From the NCBI GenBank assembly GCA_012271065.1, contig JAAXHE010000195.1, positions 1-5,870 on the forward strand: a DNA stretch of 5,870 bases, given 5' to 3'. How positions within the stretch are numbered: position 1 is the first letter of the stretch; every line of letters begins with the position of its first letter. Source of the stretch: Candidatus Latescibacterota bacterium. GTDB taxonomy: Bacteria > Latescibacterota > UBA2968 > GCA-2709665. Under the pieces are notes generated by a model. That model was not told the origin of the DNA and searched no databases. It worked only from the letters and a program-made list of their open reading frames with translations. Shown piece after piece: positions 1 through 5,870 of this stretch. A program made the translations under genes and the position numbers.

Positions 1-5
1 GTAGA

Positions 6-35
6 CCGGATGGGCTTTTTCAACGGACTGCTAAG
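6..35 (+). repeat. 30-bp dispersed-type repeat, left copy
   Basis: This stretch matches the reverse complement of 5776-5805 at 27 of 30 positions, with an uninterrupted shared core TTTCAACGGACTGCT. The two copies are therefore inverted relative to each other across about 5.7 kb. A small hairpin follows directly at 37-55 (CCGGAT pairing with ATCCGG around a 7-nt loop, with one extra possible G-T pair). Similar short intergenic motifs are often found downstream of genes in many copies per genome; that this one is multicopy is inferred, since only two copies are visible. No transposase or coding content is associated with it. Confidence 0.75.
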
Positions 36-156
36 ACCGGATGTGAAATATCCGGCCTTGAACGATTCGAATAACTACTTGACAACACGATAAATTATAG
101 GAAGGCGGATTTGCAGGCAAGTTTTTTTTGTCCGTCGGAAAAAAGCCGGCGCCCGC

Positions 157-185
157 TTGACCCCGGACGGCAAAATACCTATACT
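157..185 (+). promoter_or_regulatory. sigma70-type promoter for the M23 peptidase gene
   Basis: TTGACC (157-162) and TATACT (180-185) each match the sigma70 -35 and -10 consensus at five of six positions and are separated by exactly 17 nt. Transcription would start near 191-193, giving a 5' leader of about 55 nt before the ATG at 248. The leader carries a purine-rich ribosome-binding site, AAGGGAAG at 230-237, 10 nt before the start. I see no clear operator or riboswitch in the leader. Confidence 0.7.
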
Positions 186-247
186 GTGTCGCGCATGATC
201 CGGGAAGAAACAACCGCCCACCCTATGGTAAGGGAAGTCTGACAACG

Positions 248-2527
248 ATGCGTGCGATCCTGCTGATTTGGGTTCTCTGCCTTGCGGATTCAGGCATCGC
301 TGAATCCCGCGACTACCATTGGCCGATGGCGGCCCCGCCCGCGCTCACCTCTTCCTTCGGCGAATACCGGCCGCGGCGTTTCCATGCCGGGCTCGACTTC
401 AAGACGTGGGGAAATGAAGGGTACCCCGTGCTGGCCGTGGACGACGGGTACGTCTGGCGGGTCAGGACCTCGCCCTGGGGCTACGGAAAAGTTGTCTACA
501 TCAGGCTGAAAGACGGCCGGACCGCGGTTTACGCGCACCTCTCGGGCTTTGCGGCTCAGGTACGGGCCGTCGTCGAGGCGGAACAGGAACGACGGGGTTT
601 TTACAGCGTGAATCTCTTCTTCAAGCCGAACCAGATCAAGGTGAAACGCGGTGAAACTCTCGGCTATTCCGGCAGTACCGGCAGTGGGGTGCCGCATCTG
701 CATTTCGAAATCCGTGACAGGAATCAACGGCCCCTCAACGGGTTGCTTCACGGCTTCGAGGTGAAAGACACCGTTGCGCCAACTGTGCAGTCTCTGGCTC
801 TGATTCCAATGGACGCCGAGTCCCGTGTTTCCGACAAGACGGATCCGGCGACGATTGGCGTGAATTGGCGCCCCGAGCAGAAGCGCTACGTCGCGCGCAG
901 CGTACCCATGATAGTTGGGCGCATCGGCGTGAGCGTCAAGACGTACGACGGGGCCGACGCATCCGTGCTGAGCAACCGCTTCGCGCCGTACCGCTTGCGG
1001 TTGTACGTAAACGACCGCGAGGTCTTCGAGACCACGTATATGGTCTTCGCGTACAGTCAGGTCAACCAGGTCGAGCTGGACCGGAATTTCGTTTTGAAGC
1101 GGCGTGGCGCAGGTCTCTATCACAACTTGTACCGGTCTGCAGGGAATCAGCTTCCAATGTACGGTGAGTACAAGGTTGGAGACGGTATTCTGCATGCGGG
1201 AATACCGTCCCCGGGACGCGGTGCAGCGCTGAATCCCGGCAGAAATCGTATCCGGGTGGTGGTTGAAGACGTGGCCGGGAACCGTTCCCGTGCGGACCTC
1301 GAGGTGATTGTGAATTCGGTTCCTCGCGTCCTTGACGCCAGTGCCGAATTGAACGGCGATTCGGTGCGGGTGCGGGCACGGGTGCGGGACGAAAATCCAA
1401 AGCATATCGTTGTGGAGCGGTCTTCGAATGGCGGACGTTCCTGGCGTCCCGTAAGCCCAGTCGGGTTGGATGCGCTCGGCCTTGTCCGTGCGGCATTCCT
1501 GCACGTCCCGGAAGCGGTCTACAGGGTTCGCGCCCGGGACCGTTTCGAGTCTGAGGGTTTTCAAGTCTGCGCGCCTGCGCCGCCGCCGCACAGCGACACG
1601 AAGCCAGGCCTTCTGGAATGCGACGTTCGCAACTATCCCGACTTCGCCGTATTGAAGATCGTGTCGAAACGGCTGCTGTCGGCCCCTCCCGAGGTAATCG
1701 CGAACTGGCTTGCGAACAGAGAGACGGCGCCTGAGGTGATCCAGCGGAGTCTATACGGCTATGAAACCGTTCTGCGATTCAATCCGGACGTGCAGGGCGA
1801 CGTTGCGGCAGTCATTTCCGCGGTCGATCGGAATGGCAGTACGGGGCGCACCGTGGTACACCTCGCCCAGACGCCGGTGCGCCGGAGCGGCGGGGTCGTG
1901 CGGTCTCCAGACGGCAAGGCGGAGGCCCGCTTCAACGCCGATGACGTCTACCGGCCTTTCTTTGGCCGGATCTCCGTCGCTCCGGGGAAAGGGGCGAAAC
2001 GTCTGACGATGGTTGGAACGCGTTACCGGTTCGGGCCGGAGGATGTGCCGTTCCGGCGCAAGGTGGAGGTTGTCCTCCGATACCCTGCGGACTTCAGCCG
2101 GCCGGAGCGATTGGGAATCTATCGGTTGACCAGGGGCGGAGTCTGGGTCTTTGTCGGCAACCGTCCGGTCAGGGGCAGCCATGCCATGGCTGCCCAGGTC
2201 GCGAGTTTTTCCACCTATGCGCTCTTGCTGGACGAGACCCCTCCCCGCGTGAGAATCCGGCGACCGGAACCACGCGCGAAGGTTTCCGATAGGCGGCCGG
2301 TTCTTATCGCCACGATCGGCGACAGGGAATCGGGCATCCGGCGGGAGGAAGATATTCTCATGCATCTGGATGGAAAACGGTTGATCGCGGAGTACGATCC
2401 CGAAGCGGGCCAGGTGAAGGCCCGGCCCAGGCAGCCGCTACGGGCCGGAATCCACAAGCTGGAGGTCGTCGTATCCGATGCCTGCGGCAACCGGGGCAGG
2501 GCGGTGCGTTCGTTCACGGTACGATAG
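248..2527 (+). CDS. secreted M23-family metallopeptidase with Ig-like C-terminal region
   Basis: Predicted exported zinc endopeptidase of the LytM/lysostaphin (M23) type, which cleaves peptidoglycan cross-bridges or stem peptides in the periplasm. Residues 1-18 form a signal peptide with likely cleavage after Gly-Ile-Ala. The catalytic domain spans about 30-165 and keeps all key residues: His46 and Asp50 in HAGLD, His97 in YAHL, and His150/His152 in HLHFE. An insertion of about 30 residues (101-132) precedes the GETLGYSGSTG turn, as I recall from Bacteroidota-like relatives. Residues 175-355, 360-435 and 662-759 look like beta-sandwich modules; the first and last end in the typical D-x-x-GN pattern (341-345, 744-748). 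A region near 555-660 ends in SFSTYALL. The start is supported by AAGGGAAG (230-237) and the signal peptide. The gene is probably co-transcribed with the rhomboid remnant 4 nt downstream. The intact active site favours a true hydrolase over a degenerate scaffold; the function of the roughly 590-residue tail is unknown. Confidence 0.9.
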   Translation: MRAILLIWVLCLADSGIAESRDYHWPMAAPPALTSSFGEYRPRRFHAGLDFKTWGNEGYPVLAVDDGYVWRVRTSPWGYGKVVYIRLKDGRTAVYAHLSGFAAQVRAVVEAEQERRGFYSVNLFFKPNQIKVKRGETLGYSGSTGSGVPHLHFEIRDRNQRPLNGLLHGFEVKDTVAPTVQSLALIPMDAESRVSDKTDPATIGVNWRPEQKRYVARSVPMIVGRIGVSVKTYDGADASVLSNRFAPYRLRLYVNDREVFETTYMVFAYSQVNQVELDRNFVLKRRGAGLYHNLYRSAGNQLPMYGEYKVGDGILHAGIPSPGRGAALNPGRNRIRVVVEDVAGNRSRADLEVIVNSVPRVLDASAELNGDSVRVRARVRDENPKHIVVERSSNGGRSWRPVSPVGLDALGLVRAAFLHVPEAVYRVRARDRFESEGFQVCAPAPPPHSDTKPGLLECDVRNYPDFAVLKIVSKRLLSAPPEVIANWLANRETAPEVIQRSLYGYETVLRFNPDVQGDVAAVISAVDRNGSTGRTVVHLAQTPVRRSGGVVRSPDGKAEARFNADDVYRPFFGRISVAPGKGAKRLTMVGTRYRFGPEDVPFRRKVEVVLRYPADFSRPERLGIYRLTRGGVWVFVGNRPVRGSHAMAAQVASFSTYALLLDETPPRVRIRRPEPRAKVSDRRPVLIATIGDRESGIRREEDILMHLDGKRLIAEYDPEAGQVKARPRQPLRAGIHKLEVVVSDACGNRGRAVRSFTVR
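2173..2195 (+). repeat. perfect 11-bp palindrome inside the M23 gene
   Basis: GGGCAGCCATG at 2173-2183 is followed by one centre base (C2184) and its exact reverse complement at 2185-2195. It lies in the codons for residues 643-649, just before the SFSTYALL segment. As RNA it would fold into a GC-rich hairpin. It has no T-tract on either side, so it is not an intrinsic terminator, and it may be coincidence of coding sequence. Confidence 0.6.
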
Positions 2528-2531
2528 GCAG

Positions 2532-2846
2532 ATGATACTGCCCATTAAAGATGACAATCCCACACGCCGCGCCCCCGTATTCACGGTGAGCATCCTGCTG
2601 CTGAATGTGGGGGTTTTCATATATTCCCTTTCCCTCGGATCGATCGGTTTCGACGTATTCACGCTGCGGATGGGTCTGATTCCGTTTGAAGTTACCCATG
2701 GCGTGGATGCCGTCTCGCCAACGCCGATCCCGCTCTATCTTACGTTCCTGACGGCCCGCCTGTATCATACAGGCGGGCCGTCTTCGTTGCGGCGTAATTG
2801 TTCTCGGCTATTCGTCCTTCGCTTCGTCCTCCGGTTCAGGTTCTGA
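2532..2846 (+). pseudogene. truncated rhomboid-family intramembrane serine protease (N-terminal remnant)
   Basis: The ATG at 2532, 4 nt after the M23 stop codon, opens with MILPIKDDNPTRR, the characteristic start of bacterial rhomboid proteases. A first membrane segment follows (residues 16-36), then the family-typical stretch through THGVDA and PIPLYLTFLTA (about residues 55-75). In intact members this leads into a HGGW-type membrane region, then the GxSG nucleophile and the catalytic His. Here the match stops at about base 2756, inside the palindrome at 2751-2781. The frame runs on for about 29 unrelated codons to a stop at 2844-2846, antisense to the end of the DUF2723 gene. With one membrane helix and no catalytic Ser or His, the 104-aa product cannot be an active protease. 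An upstream in-frame ATG at 2478 exists but lies inside the M23 gene and lacks family similarity. The ribosome-binding site is weak, suggesting translational coupling to the M23 gene. The recognition rests on remembered family sequences. Confidence 0.8.
2751..2790 (+). terminator. strong palindromic hairpin, probable terminator between convergent genes
   Basis: ACGGCCCGCCTGTAT (2751-2765) and its exact reverse complement (2767-2781) flank a single base, giving a 15-bp stem whose real loop would be the central A/T bases. On the + strand it is followed by a moderately T-rich tail, CTTCGTT (2782-2788). On the minus strand the tail is not T-rich. It therefore suits termination of the M23/rhomboid transcript best. 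It also lies 27 nt beyond the stop of the convergent DUF2723 gene and could impede that transcript too. It overlaps the reading frame of the rhomboid remnant, which is abnormal for a terminator. Confidence 0.6.
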
Positions 2847-5273
2847 ACCGTTCTTCAGGGCCGGTATAAGGAACTGAAGATGCTCACGAAGTTGTTCTCT
2901 TTCTTCCTCGTGAGGGCTGATGCGAATCAGTTCCTCCAGGCAGAGGCTCGCACTGTCTCTTTTTTCGGCACGGAGATAGCTCACGGCAAGCTTCCGGTAA
3001 CTCTCGTGCATCAGCGAGTACCACACCTCCCGGCCTACTGATTCGGGTGGGATGGTGCTCTCCGCAACCCTGATGACTTGCAGGGCCTCTGACGGACGGT
3101 TCTGGAGATGCAGCGTACGTACGAGGCCTTCGAAGATAACCAGGTAATTGCTGATGAGGCGCCGGGCGACCGGGTCCTTGTAGACGGTGGCGTCCGCAAT
3201 TCCGGTGTAACGGTAATTCTCAAGCAGGTGCCGGGAGGTCAATCCCGCGTCGAACTGCCCGGGGGCGCGCTGTCTGACGAGACGGTAGACCATGCCTTCC
3301 ATGGACAGGTTTGAACGCAGGCCGCCCATGTTGCGTTCGGGAACGGTCACCGCGAAATATAACGGACGCTGCCAGTTGTTCCGGTCAACCAGGTACCAGA
3401 TCATGAAGGTGTGGGATTCCAGGACATCCATGCGCCGGCCGCCCACCGGGAATTCGGTGAGGGGGATGTCTTCGGCCTTGACGATAATCGTGCTGTCGGC
3501 GAGCGGGATGTCGAATCGGGTCCGCCACGGGCGGGCAATGACCTGCTGATCAATGGTTGCATCCGTCATCGGAATGGGAAGCATGGGATCCAGGTCGCGC
3601 AGCTGTTTGACGTACCAGGGCGTCTTGAGCAGGCTGAGGTTGACGACCCGGACGTCCCGGCGAAACCCCTCGACATACTGGAGAAACCACAACGGGTAGG
3701 TGTCGTTGTCTCCATTCGTGAAGAGGATGGCGTCGGGCTCGCAGGAACTGAGGATGTTCCGGGCATAGTCGCGAGCGACCAGGTCCCCGTCGCGGTCGCG
3801 TTCGAAGTAGTTGCTCTGCAGAAGGCCGATTGGCACGATCAGGCACACGACTGCGGCCAGCGCGGCCGCGGAAACAGCGGCGTGACCGCGCGCAACGGCG
3901 ACGATGAGGGCGGCGGCGCCGCCGCCGATCCACAGGGCGAAGAACGTGTAGGCGCCAACGAAGATATACTCCCGTTCGCGCGGTTCGGGGTCCGGCATAT
4001 TCAGATACAAGACCAGCCCGAGCCCCATGAGCAGAAACATGGCGAATACGCTGGCAAATCGCTTCCAGTCTCTGCGGAAATGACTCACCGCGCCGACGAT
4101 ACCCAGGAGAATGGGCACGACCGAATATGCGATGGTTTCCCGGTTTCCGTCCATGTTGGCCACGGCCCTGCGGAACGTCCCTGACAGCATCTGGCCGACA
4201 GAAAATCGCTCCGTGAACGAAGGAAGCGTCTCCGAGAAGAAGCGTCCGACGAGCCCCTGATCGTAAAACGGGAATTGCTGGAGGAAATATTTGACGTGGA
4301 TGTTGAACTGAAAGTCCCAGAAGTCACCGCGGCGTGGAAAAATGGAGTGGACCCCGTATTGCTGGCGGGTGAGGAAGGCCTTGAAATTCTCGTAGGTCTC
4401 CGGATTGTTCATATCGATGAACGGATTCAGGCCCGAACGGATGTAGAGCATGGCGTACGTGGAATATCCGAGGGCGATCATCCCGATGGCGCACAGCCAG
4501 AACGCGGGATGACGCCACGCCGGGCGCAACATCAGGAGCGAGGCGAGCAAGGCCAGTACCAGGACGACGGCGCCTTCAATTGGAGAGATGATACACAAAA
4601 AGGGAAATACTGTAAGCCCGATTACGACGGATGCCTGTACGGAAGAGGAACGACCCTTGAGCAGATCGGAGAAGACCAGGATGAGGATTCCAGGCACGGT
4701 GAGCAGGCATTGCAGATGCACGCCCGCGCCCAGGAAGAAGAGAAAGACGATGAAAATGAGCAGGCGGTCGCGATACCTGTCTTCGGGCGCGCCGTCCCAG
4801 CGCAGGGCAATGTAAAACGCCAGGACGGTGAACAGCATGGACAGCGCATAGACTTCGGCCTCGGTGGCATTTGCCCAGAAGGACGTGGAGAACGCGGCGG
4901 AAAGAGCCGCGACCGCGCCGCCGGTCAGGATGGCAATGCGGTCGGATATACGTTCGGGTCTGAGCCACCGCGAGAGCAGACGAACGCTGCACAGGAAAAG
5001 CAGGAGCGCTGTGGCGGCCCCCGATAGAACAGAAATCAGGTTTACGCTGAATGCAACGCTATCGGGATCCGCGAAAAGCGTGAAAATGCGGCCCAGGAGG
5101 GTATGAAAGGGCGCGCCGGGAGGATGTGGAATACCGAGGATGTACGAGGCCGCGATAAATTCGCCGGTGTCCCAGAAGGTTACCGTTGGCGCAACGGTTC
5201 GGATGTATACGAAACACGTGATCAGAAAAACCAGGGTGCCGATGAGCCGATTCTGTTCCCGGAACGTCCTCAT
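2808..5273 (-). CDS. DUF2723 family GT-C-type membrane glycosyltransferase
   Basis: An 821-aa polytopic membrane protein of the DUF2723 family. Residues 33-61 carry the hallmark WDTGEF (Asp35, Glu38) followed by HPPGAPFHTLLGRIF; the acidic pair in the first outside loop corresponds to the usual catalytic site of GT-C enzymes. About 12 hydrophobic segments lie between residues 11 and 485, with a large loop at about 280-380. A soluble part follows, with the family-typical NGDNDTYPLWFLQYVEGFRRD (520-540) and WQRPLYF (634-640). Residues about 715-800 look like helical TPR-type repeats, and the tail (809-821) is acidic. The eukaryotic relative TMEM260 is a protein O-mannosyltransferase, so transfer from a polyprenyl-linked sugar to exported proteins is a reasonable inference; donor and acceptor are not evident. 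GGAGG at 5279-5283, 5 nt before the ATG, supports the start. It lies 88 nt downstream of the small exported-protein gene on the same strand and is probably co-transcribed with it. Confidence 0.88.
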   Translation of the reverse strand: MRTFREQNRLIGTLVFLITCFVYIRTVAPTVTFWDTGEFIAASYILGIPHPPGAPFHTLLGRIFTLFADPDSVAFSVNLISVLSGAATALLLFLCSVRLLSRWLRPERISDRIAILTGGAVAALSAAFSTSFWANATEAEVYALSMLFTVLAFYIALRWDGAPEDRYRDRLLIFIVFLFFLGAGVHLQCLLTVPGILILVFSDLLKGRSSSVQASVVIGLTVFPFLCIISPIEGAVVLVLALLASLLMLRPAWRHPAFWLCAIGMIALGYSTYAMLYIRSGLNPFIDMNNPETYENFKAFLTRQQYGVHSIFPRRGDFWDFQFNIHVKYFLQQFPFYDQGLVGRFFSETLPSFTERFSVGQMLSGTFRRAVANMDGNRETIAYSVVPILLGIVGAVSHFRRDWKRFASVFAMFLLMGLGLVLYLNMPDPEPREREYIFVGAYTFFALWIGGGAAALIVAVARGHAAVSAAALAAVVCLIVPIGLLQSNYFERDRDGDLVARDYARNILSSCEPDAILFTNGDNDTYPLWFLQYVEGFRRDVRVVNLSLLKTPWYVKQLRDLDPMLPIPMTDATIDQQVIARPWRTRFDIPLADSTIIVKAEDIPLTEFPVGGRRMDVLESHTFMIWYLVDRNNWQRPLYFAVTVPERNMGGLRSNLSMEGMVYRLVRQRAPGQFDAGLTSRHLLENYRYTGIADATVYKDPVARRLISNYLVIFEGLVRTLHLQNRPSEALQVIRVAESTIPPESVGREVWYSLMHESYRKLAVSYLRAEKRDSASLCLEELIRISPHEEEREQLREHLQFLIPALKNGSEPEPEDEAKDE

Positions 5274-5361
5274 GGATGCCTCCGCTTATGTGGACCGGCG
5301 GAGATCCGGGGGCGGAAATACCGGCTCTTCGTTGAGACCGAATGACGACCCATGGTGGCGA

Positions 5362-5613
5362 TCACTCTTCAGGCAGTTCTTCGGGACCGTAGATGCGAAT
5401 GGACTCGTACTCCTTTTCGTAGATGGCGTAGTAGACGTTGCCGTCCTTCAGAATCCAGGCGCTCGTCCCTGCGCCGGTGATGGCAACACTGGAGCCCGCC
5501 TCCTCACTCTGGGCATGGGCCGTGCCGGGAGACCACAGCGGCCGGACCAGGTTGGCAATCAGCAGGAACGCGACAACAGCCAGCAGTGACTTCAGGGATT
5601 TACTGTTTGACAT
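5362..5613 (-). CDS. small exported hypothetical protein, 83 aa
   Basis: I do not recognise a family. Residues 1-8 are polar and basic, 9-23 form a hydrophobic core, and 32-34 (Ala-His-Ala, then Gln) are a classic signal peptidase I site. That would leave a mature peptide of about 49 residues with an acidic end (PEELPEE). The mature part (43-75) contains VAITGAGTSAWILKDGNVYYAIYE and then SIRIYG; these alternating patterns suggest a small beta-sheet unit. There is no Cys, so it is not a lipoprotein. If cleavage fails, the core could act as a membrane anchor. AAGGA at 5623-5627, 9 nt before the ATG, supports the start. The gene lies directly upstream of the DUF2723 gene on the same strand, behind a plausible promoter at 5677-5705. 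An envelope accessory role or substrate relationship to the glycosyltransferase is conjecture from position only. The coherent signal peptide and ribosome-binding site make it very probably real. Confidence 0.75.
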   Translation of the reverse strand: MSNSKSLKSLLAVVAFLLIANLVRPLWSPGTAHAQSEEAGSSVAITGAGTSAWILKDGNVYYAIYEKEYESIRIYGPEELPEE

Positions 5614-5676
5614 GGGTCTGAATCCTTTCGGCGAATGTGGACGTTGAACTGTCGTGGAGGGATTTGAGTTCCACCA

Positions 5677-5705
5677 ATCTTTCAGGTTTCGCGCGGTTCC
5701 GTCAA
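5677..5705 (-). promoter_or_regulatory. possible sigma70 promoter for the small protein and DUF2723 genes
   Basis: Read on the minus strand, TTGACG (5705-5700) matches the -35 consensus at five of six positions. It is followed after 17 nt by AAAGAT (5682-5677), a weak -10 with three of six matches including the key A and the final T. Transcription would begin near 5670, about 57 nt before the ATG at 5613. The spacing and its position just downstream of the terminator at 5739-5777 support it; the poor -10 limits confidence. Confidence 0.4.
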
Positions 5706-5738
5706 GCGCGGGCAGGCGAGACCGGGTCGGCCGCAGAG

Positions 5739-5777
5739 AAAAAAAGCCACAGCCAGCGCGTGGCGCTGGCTGTGGCT
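5739..5777 (-). terminator. intrinsic terminator of an unseen gene to the right
   Basis: On the minus strand a perfect 15-bp stem (5777-5763 pairing with 5759-5745, AGCCACAGCCAGCGC and its complement) closes on a 3-nt loop. It runs straight into seven T residues (5745-5739). This is a textbook Rho-independent terminator for leftward transcription arriving from beyond 5870. It insulates the promoter at 5677-5705. In the + direction the hairpin lacks a T-tract. Confidence 0.85.
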
Positions 5778-5805
5778 AAGCAGTCCGTTGAAACAGTCCA
5801 TCCGG
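5776..5805 (-). repeat. 30-bp dispersed-type repeat, right copy (inverted)
   Basis: Read on the minus strand this is 27/30 identical to 6-35; the differences are single substitutions at three sites. It abuts and overlaps by two bases the intrinsic terminator at 5739-5777. On its own strand the repeat is thus immediately followed by the terminator hairpin, which places it in the 3' untranslated region of the unseen gene to the right. Confidence 0.75.
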
Positions 5806-5870
5806 GCTGCATCCGGCCCTTGCGGCCGAATGACTGCGTTGCGTTCCCTCGCCGAATCGCTGGATGGGAC
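5796..5870 (-). other. foldable non-coding segment at the right edge
   Basis: The outer arms 5796-5803 and 5862-5870 pair over 8 bp with one bulged base. Inside, ATCCGGCC (5811-5818) pairs with 5824-5831, with one G-U wobble on the minus-strand RNA and a 5-nt loop. The heptamer GCCGAAT occurs twice (5825-5831, 5851-5857). No reading frame through this segment looks like a known protein. It could be the remainder of the repeat element whose core is 5776-5805; the window ends here, so its full extent is unknown. Confidence 0.35.

Noticed and set aside
1..93. Frame open from the left edge to a TAA at 91-93, as the end of a gene
   Set aside because: It translates the repeat and hairpin sequence, has no recognisable motif and is only 30 codons long.
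79..101. TTGACA (79-84) with a nearby TATAGG (96-101) as a promoter
   Set aside because: The spacing is only 11 nt and no acceptable -10 lies 16-18 nt downstream. The pair at 157-185 is far better placed.
111..145. T8 and A6 tracts as intrinsic terminators
   Set aside because: The only stem before the T8 run is 4 bp (TTGC/GCAA), and the minus-strand sequence before the complementary T6 run forms no stable hairpin.
31..213. 60-codon minus-strand frame in the left intergenic region
   Set aside because: It begins at a TTG without a ribosome-binding site, runs through the promoter at 157-185 and ends in the repeat. No similarity is recognisable.
290..1591. 433-codon open frame on the minus strand opposite the M23 gene
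   Set aside because: It lies wholly antisense to a well-supported gene. Its product is rich in Arg, His and Pro with no recognisable motif, as expected from codon bias in GC-rich sequence.
1751..2365. 204-codon minus-strand frame inside the M23 gene
   Set aside because: Shadow frame with no motif; the opposite strand encodes recognisable Ig-like sequence.
3411..5027. Long + strand open frames (3411-4184 and 4275-5027) opposite the DUF2723 gene
   Set aside because: Both are antisense shadows. Their highly charged products, with many Gly, Glu, Gln and Asp, mirror membrane-protein codons read backwards, and no ribosome-binding site or domain is visible.
5739..5870. C-terminal end of a minus-strand gene entering from the right edge
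   Set aside because: None of the three frames gives recognisable protein, and the segment is the structured region plus repeat just before a terminator. The gene itself most likely ends beyond 5870.
1..5870. CRISPR array, tRNA, rRNA, insertion-sequence transposase, toxin-antitoxin or phage genes
   Set aside because: No regularly spaced repeats, cloverleaf or rRNA-like sequence, transposase motifs or small paired genes of such types were seen on either strand.

Overview
The window reads as ordinary bacterial chromosome of moderately high GC (high 50s percent by eye). The likely source is an uncultured lineage of the Fibrobacterota/Chlorobiota/Bacteroidota sphere, such as Latescibacterota, Zixibacteria, Gemmatimonadota or KSB1. 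That guess rests only on family content: a large DUF2723 membrane glycosyltransferase and an M23 peptidase with long Ig-like tails. No rRNA, tRNA or other marker gene is present to fix the taxonomy.

Layout: (1) 1-56 holds one copy of a 30-bp repeat and a small hairpin. (2) 157-185 is a good sigma70-type promoter on the + strand. It drives a 759-aa secreted M23 metallopeptidase (248-2527) and, 4 nt downstream, the 5' part of a rhomboid protease gene (from 2532). The rhomboid gene is cut off after about 75 codons, at a perfect 15-bp palindrome (2751-2781) that looks like a transcription terminator. (3) Converging on that palindrome from the right is a minus-strand pair: an 83-aa small exported protein (5362-5613) and an 821-aa DUF2723/GT-C-type membrane protein (2808-5273). 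A plausible promoter for the pair lies at 5677-5705. (4) At the right edge an intrinsic terminator (5739-5777, minus strand) ends transcription of an unseen gene beyond the window. It is followed by a second copy of the 30-bp repeat in inverted orientation (5776-5805, 27/30 identical to the left copy) and a foldable 75-nt segment.

The products all appear to act at the cell envelope: peptidoglycan hydrolysis or a scaffold role (M23), intramembrane proteolysis (rhomboid, now broken), and lipid-linked sugar transfer onto proteins or envelope polymers (DUF2723, inferred). Nothing shows that the two convergent units work together. I see no mobile-element genes, CRISPR array, defence genes or biosynthetic cluster, and no convincing new system. 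The points most worth checking are the truncated rhomboid with its terminator junction, the inverted repeats at both ends, and the small exported protein preceding the DUF2723 gene.
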